A DNA stretch of 64,000 nt from Cristatella mucedo (lineage: Eukaryota; Bryozoa; Phylactolaemata; Cristatellidae). How positions within the stretch are numbered: the stretch's first letter is position 1; the number at the start of each line of letters is the position of its first letter. The translations under genes and the position numbers were made by a program. Below the pieces are notes generated by a model. That model was not told where the DNA came from. It made no database searches and saw only the letters and a program-made list of their open reading frames with translations. The stretch covers positions 9,390,001-9,454,000 of the forward strand of contig WPIO01000004.1 of the NCBI GenBank assembly GCA_009760855.2. Direction: 5' to 3'. Below, one piece after another: positions 58,636-64,000 of the stretch.

Positions 58636-60786
58636 AATAATAATAATAATAATATTGCACTTGATAAAGCGCCCTCAGAGAACTTAATCTCTTTCTAGGC
58701 GCTTTACATTTGCTGCAAAGTGATACGCAATAGAATAGTAAGTAAAATCATGCTTGAAAAACAAACAAAATGAATAACATGGTTAGAGGTTACATGCACT
58801 GGGTCAGCATGCAAATGTGGTTAGTGGTCACAGGCACAGTGTCAGCACGCATAAGCACATCGAGGACGAATCACAAGGACCCACTAAATGCTGTCCTAAA
58901 TAGGTATGTTTTTAAGTTTCTTTTAAATGTGGTCAGGTCAGGGGATGTTCTGATGCAGGTCGGGAGGGAGTTCCAGGCTGTGGGAGCATACGAGCTAAAT
59001 GCACGGTCTCCAAAGGATTTAAGGTTTGTACGAGGTATTTCTAGACTGTTGGATTCCGAAAAGCGAGTGGTACGATGCTTTGCCTGATGGGGTAGTATAT
59101 CTGAAAGATAGGCTGGAGCCATAGAATAAAGAGACCTAAAAGTGAGCGACAAAACCTTGAAGTCAATCCGTTGCTTGACTGGTAACCAGTGCAGGTCGGC
59201 GAGAAGTGGAGTAATGTGGCAACTGCGACGCTCACGACAGACAAGCCTAGCTGCAGAGTTTTGCACCAGCTGCAATCGCCTGATCGCACATGCTGGTAGG
59301 CCAGTTAGCAGTGAGTTGCAGAAGTCGAGACGAGATGTCACGAATGCATGGACCAACTTGGACGTGGTATCCTTATCTAAGCAAGCTCTAATTTTAGCAA
59401 TGTTATGAAGCTGAAAATAGGCTGATTTGACTGTGGAGCTGATGTGGTCGTCTAACGAGAGGTCGCTTGGAATATGACACCTAGATTTCGAGCTGATTCA
59501 ACTGGAGATATGCTGGCAGAGCCAATTTTGAAAGTCAGCCTTTCCAATTTCTGAATAACACTACGTTTGCCCATAACTAGTAAGTTAGTTTTATCATCGT
59601 TTAGTTTTAGAAAATTTGCTGCCATCCATGATCGGATGTCATCAATGCATGCAGCAAGTGAGTTGAGAGAATTTGAGGTGCTCGAAGGCTGGGAGGGATC
59701 AAAGCAAAGGTACAACTGAGTGTCATCCGCATAGAAGTGAAAGCCTAGATTGTGCTTGGCAATCACATCAGCAAGAGGGAGAGTATAAACGGTGAAAAGG
59801 ACCGGACCTAGCACAGAGCCCTGAGGTACTCCATATTTTAGAGGTTCTTCAGATGATCTTTGTCCATTCACGTCAACACTCTGGAGTCTCCCACTGAGAT
59901 AGGACCTGAACCACTGCAGAGCAGTGCCAGTGATGCCCAGGTGAGATGAGAGGCGCTCTAGAAGTACTTTGTGATCGATGGTATCAAAAGCTGCCGAAAG
60001 ATCGAGCAAAACAAGAAGAGACACTCTACCCATGTCTGCATTCCTAAGTAGGTCGTTGTATACCCGAAGCAATGCTGACTCTGTGGAGTGATTAGCTCTA
60101 AAGCCAGACTGGAACTTACTAGCAAGGTGTGAGGTTTCGATATACGAGTTCAGCTGGTCTGCCACGACCCGTTCCAGTGTCTTTGATAGGAATGGTAGAA
60201 GGGAGACTGGGCGGTAGTTGCTTAAGTTCTCTTGGTCTAGTGTAGCTTTCTTGAGAAGTGGCCTGACTACAGCTTTTTTGAAAGGTGCTGGGACCTGACC
60301 TGAGGCTAATGACATATTAATGATGTTGGTTATGCATGGCAGCAGCAGATCAATGCAACGTAGGAGCAGGACAGTGGGAATGGGGTCCAGTGGACTTGTT
60401 GTCTTCTTTGATTGAGATACGAGCTTTAGGACTACATCACTGGTGACCTGTTTAAATGCAGACATTGAGGCGCAGCCAGGAACCGAGGAACAGCATTCTA
60501 GTGGGAAGGTTGTCATCGCAGGGATGGATTCCCTGATTTTGTCTATCTTCTGCACAAAGAATCGAGAGAAGCGATCGGCTAGATCATCACAAGGATCATC
60601 TGGTAAGGAGCTAATCTGGGAACGGTTGAGGAGATGGTTTATTGTCGACATCAGCATTTTTGGATTGTGCATCTGTGATTCAACAATGTTTCTATAGAAG
60701 CTAGACTTAGCCTTTGCTAGGATCGATTGGTACGACCTACAGTAGTCTTCATATGCCTGTCGATGGACAGTTAGTCCGGATCTTTT
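58636..60786 (-). mobile_element. LINE-A insertion 2, long young copy nested in the older copy
   Basis: 2.15 kb from (AAT)n at 58636 to a 5' truncation point at about 60786, just after 'cagttagtccggatctttt'. Nearly the same sequence as 6311-8470. The flanking older element resumes with 'aagatgcaactgagtgtcat'. A short duplication of 'aaag' may mark the target site. Confidence 0.9.
58871..60715 (-). pseudogene. LINE-A reverse transcriptase ORF, one frameshift
   Basis: 406 open codons from 60672 down to 59452 cover the linker and RT palm (NYRPVSLLPFLSKTLERVVA, LDLSAAFDTIDHKVLL, GVPQGSVLGPVLFTVYTLP, FYADDTQLYLCFD). A one-base deletion near 59466 (cgcttggaa against cgctttggaa in the 6311 copy) shifts the frame; the C-terminus continues in another frame from 59356 to 58871 (AFSSYAPTAWNSLPTCIRTS). 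This is the most complete RT in the window. The endonuclease is absent because of 5' truncation. Confidence 0.92.
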
Positions 60787-60955
60787 TTAAAGATGCAACT
60801 GAGTGTCATCCACATAGCAATGGAAGGCTAGATTGTTCCTGGCAATCACATCGGCTAGAGGGAGAGTGTGAACCGTGAAAAGCATGGGACCAAGCACATA
60901 CCCCTGAGGTATCCCATATTTCAGATGATCCTTGAATGATCTTTTGTATTGTGTT
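60787..60955 (-). mobile_element. Older LINE-A copy, 5' piece
   Basis: Minus-strand frame LKYGIPQGYVLGPMLFTVHT and NNLAFHCYVDDTQLHL, with the YADD box changed to YVDD. It continues the 57228 copy after the second nested insertion and ends at about 60955 against LINE-B. Confidence 0.85.
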
Positions 60956-60962
60956 GTGTTGT

Positions 60963-62070
60963 ATCTTCCACAAAGCCACAAAGACTATGTTGGTGTTACT
61001 CAGGAGAGTTTGTATAGCGTACTCACAGCCTAAGCGGCTTTCCGTATGCATTCGGTAGCCTACAGACTTCATCTCAAGCTACAAAGAGAAAGTGTTAAGC
61101 ATAGTACAGTCCAGAGAGCAGTTGAGGTATGAGTAGTATGGCAGTAGCAGCTCAGGACCACTGAAAAGGATGTGCCGTATTCGGCGACAGGAGAGTAGTT
61201 GTCATTGCATAAGAGTCGTGGAAGTGAGTTCCGCAGTCTTGGACCTGCAGAGCTAAAGCTTCTATCGCCAAGGGTCTTTAAGTGGATGAATGTCTTTAAG
61301 TGGATGAATGGAACAGCTAGTTTATTGTCCATACAGGATCTGAAAGCAGAAAGAGGCTGAAACTCGTGCAGCAGTTCAGCTAATTATGGAGGAGCCAAGC
61401 CGTGGCAGGCCTTGTGTGTCAGCGTAAGAACTGTGTTCTGTATCCGTTGATCGACTGGCAATCGTCCTAGCTCTTTTAGCAAAGGAGACACAGGATCAAA
61501 CCTCTGGGACTTGAAAACTAGCCTGGCAGCCATATTCATAGCCAGCTGCTTTTTGCCTAGTTGCTTTTTTTGGTAGCCCATCCAAAATGGAATTACAATT
61601 ATCAAGCCGAGACCAAACTAAGGAGGTATTTAAAAATTTTGCAAGCTGCCGTGGAAGACACTCCTAATCTTAGATAGGGATTGGACGTGATGGTTAGCTG
61701 TAGAAAAAGTCGTTTGAATGAAGCTTTTAAAATTGAGGCAGCTGTCGAAAACGACACCTGAATTTCGAGCACGTGGTGATGGTCGCACAATAGCATCACC
61801 TATTAGAAGAGCAAGGCCTTTTAATCTATCCACATGCTTAGGCAGTCCTATGAGCACCAGTTCCATTTTATCGTCATTAGTTTCAAGAAATTTTCCGACA
61901 TCCAGGATCGAATGTCGGCAAGCCAAGCATTCAGTTTATCAGTCGATGCAGCAGATTCCGACGGTCTGAATGACAAATACAGCTGAGTATCGTCAGCATA
62001 AAGCGATATCCTATTCCATGGACCGTAATAACTTTTCCCAGAGGTTGAGTATCTTTCTTCATTCACTGGA
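60963..62070 (-). mobile_element. LINE-B, longest copy
   Basis: A second non-LTR retrotransposon family. Minus-strand fragments: SLYADDTQLYLSFRPSESAA (about 62010), LADIRSWMSENFLKL, RARNSGVVFDSCLNFKSFIQ, KELGRLPVDQRIQNTVLTLT and KTLGDRSFSSAGPRLRNSLP. The order is that of a CR1-superfamily RT C-terminal half. It has several frameshifts. The 3' UTR (60963-61080) is shared with the copies at 1515, 53000 and 55695. Confidence 0.85.
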
Positions 62071-62145
62071 GTCTCCCACTGAGATAGGACCTGAAACATT
62101 GCTTTGCAGTGCCAGTGATGCTCAGGTGGGTTTAAAAAGGTCCTT
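62071..62145 (-). mobile_element. LINE-A fragment joined to LINE-B
   Basis: 'ctggagtctcccactgagat', 'aggacctgaaacattgc' and 'cagtgccagtgatgctcagg' match LINE-A at 59880-59940, in the same orientation and at the position where LINE-B's own RT sequence should continue. Confidence 0.75.
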
Positions 62146-62735
62146 CTTGGTTATGCACTGGTTATGCAAGATATCTTGGTTTGCTGTGGAGAAGGCAAAA
62201 GACGATTGTCTGTTTGTAAAGTTGTGTACCTTCGGCTGTTGTCAATGCTTTAAAAGCAGTTAAGATACAACCTTCTTTGGTACTTGGTATTGGCTTTGAA
62301 GTTCGAGTTGTTCCTATGAGTTATAGCCGTGCGTACAGAAGTGAGTTAGATTATGCTTATTTTATTAGATAGCATAGATAGCATACTCTGTCCTCTCACT
62401 ATCTTCGGCCGAATGTGCTCCCAGTTTCTTTGCGCGCTGGTGGTTATTGTGAATGTGCAGGGCTTCATGAAGTACTACCGTTGTGAACTTAGCAAACCCT
62501 TAAAGTACCTCTTTCTTCGGCAATGTTGGTTTGTTCACACTAATGCTGACAATCTGTGTGCGAGGTCTCCCATGTGACTTGTGGTACTAGGGACAACTCG
62601 GTAGGAACCCGCATGAAAGGACTTGCAGGCAAGGATATGAATTGCATACCTCTGCCACTCAAGATTTGCTGTCAATGAACTTATGAGCACGAGAAGCATA
62701 TCTGTTTGGTGCTTGACCGTAGAGTGTAAGAAATT
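62146..62735. other. No gene recognised
   Basis: Open frame 62353-62577 has no recognised domain and no match to the expected CABIN1 sequence. Confidence 0.35.
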
Positions 62736-63462
62736 ACATGCCTATCGGCTTGTAAATGTTAACCGTTTGAATCGCTTGTCCTGTTCCTTCTATAACTCAC
62801 TGCTTGCAGGTCTACAGGCCTCTACAATCAGATGCTTACAGTTAGTGCAAAACTCTCAACCATCGTTTGTCGGTCGTGAGCATCCCATTTGCCCCAATAC
62901 ACCACTTCTCACTGACCTGCACTGGCTCTCAACCAAGGTGCATATCGACTTTAAGGTCCTGTCACTCACTTTGTGGTCCCTTTATTCTCGGCTCATATCT
63001 ACCTGTCAGAACTACTCACCCACCAGGCTAGGCATCGTACGGACCTGCTGTTCTGACTCTAATCGGTTAGCTATGCCTTCAACCAACTTCAAATTTTGTG
63101 GAATCTATGCTTTCAGTTCGTATGCTCCGAAAGTGTGAAACTCACTCCCGACTGACGTCACGACATCCCCTGACTTGTCGACATTTAAAAAGAAACTAAA
63201 AGCATATCGGTTTCTCACATTTTGGTGAATCTTTGTGACTTGTTCTTTGTGTGCTTATGCATGCTGACACTGTGAATCATGCCACTAACCATACTTACAG
63301 TTGATTTACATCTACCTCTAGTCATAGTATGTTTGTTGACACTGTGCATGGTACCACAAACAGTTTGTTCATGGTTCTTTTATAGCATATGTATAATGCC
63401 AACAAAGAGGTAAAGTTCTCTAAGGGAGCTATGCAAATGTATTATTATTATTATTAATATTA
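62736..63462 (+). mobile_element. LINE-A, moderately degraded 3' part
   Basis: Encodes NSLLAGLQASTIRCLQLVQN, DLHWLSTKVHIDFKVLSLTL and AFSSYAPKV, then a stop and the 3' UTR. Ends 'taaagttctctaagggagct' and (ATT)n at 63440-63462. Confidence 0.85.
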
Positions 63463-64000
63463 TTGTGAGCACGATTGTAGAATCTTTCGAAAAGGTAAGA
63501 CATGTCATTTTAATTGTGGGAACCCATTTCATTTGAGAGGACCCTGAGATCTCTTACTAAAGCTTTGTTAACTAATGCCTTGGCACAGCAAAGCAATGTC
63601 TTAGAATGGATGTTATTGTTATCAGCCAATCAATTTGCATTGGGGGAGGAAGCAACACAATCGACTAGATGTGGCTGGGCATAGAATGCTCTTAACTGGG
63701 CAGATGTGAGACTTTATTGACTGGAGAGTGTGCAATTCCCTTCTCCAAGAGTATTATAATGTCACCTGCTATTGAAGCTGTCTGCAGCAGACCTGGGTTA
63801 GATGTCTGCACTTGGTCGTAGCAGTAGCTATTTCCTTGAAAACCCTTCTAAATCTAGTTTTGAGATTCAAAAATGAGCAGATATTCGATATAAATTAGCA
63901 GGCATCACACGTCAATCTGTATTTTAAATCATAAATAAATAAAAAAGGCATGAACTAAATTTACTTCCATGCCTATCAATCTGCAGTCACGTGAAATTGT
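63463..64000. other. Nothing recognised
   Basis: Right end of the window. No exon, repeat family or RNA gene identified. Confidence 0.4.

Noticed and set aside
62353-62577. Possible next CABIN1 exon
   Set aside because: Translation does not resemble the expected segment after residue 878, and no suitable phase-2 acceptor was seen.

Overview
The window is eukaryotic and almost certainly from an invertebrate animal. It has spliced exons with GT-AG borders, kilobase introns, CR1/L2-type LINEs, tRNA-derived SINEs, Mutator- and mariner-like DNA elements, and very long (CT)n tracts. I cannot place it more finely than Metazoa.

The backbone from 17.9 to 55.4 kb is one plus-strand gene, the orthologue of CABIN1 (calcineurin-binding protein cabin-1), a TPR scaffold of the HIRA histone H3.3 chaperone complex. 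I assembled 22 coding exons by reading splice sites. All 22 are phase-compatible and total 2633 nt, about 878 codons, equivalent to roughly the first 40% of the vertebrate protein. The exon carrying the start ATG lies upstream and was not identified. The 3' part of the gene runs off the right edge.

Layout: 0.2-2.7 kb is a GC-rich, CpG-island-like block with one leucine-rich-repeat exon on the minus strand, overlain by SINE, LTR-like and LINE-B debris. From 2.7 to 17.8 kb there is repeat-rich DNA without a recognisable gene: LINE-A copies, minisatellites, a mariner/pogo-like MITE and tandem duplications. From 17.9 to 55.4 kb lie the CABIN1 exons. Their introns hold LINE-A copies on both strands, two SINE families, three long sense-strand polypyrimidine tracts, a Mutator-like element with tandem-repeat inverted termini (27.4-29.4 kb), and a broken duplicate of CABIN1's own first exon in this window (31.7 kb). 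From 55.4 to 64 kb no further exon was found; this stretch is dominated by nested LINE insertions.

Most notable points: (1) a FLYWCH/MULE transposase relic flanked by inverted arrays of 14-15-bp repeats, one expanded to exactly 35 units in an ordered series of variants; (2) a tRNA-derived SINE that shares its 3' tail with the resident LINE-A, implying it uses the LINE machinery; (3) a 181-bp intron-plus-exon fragment of CABIN1 copied 13.8 kb downstream and frameshifted; (4) a readable order of nested LINE insertions at 57.2-61.0 kb.
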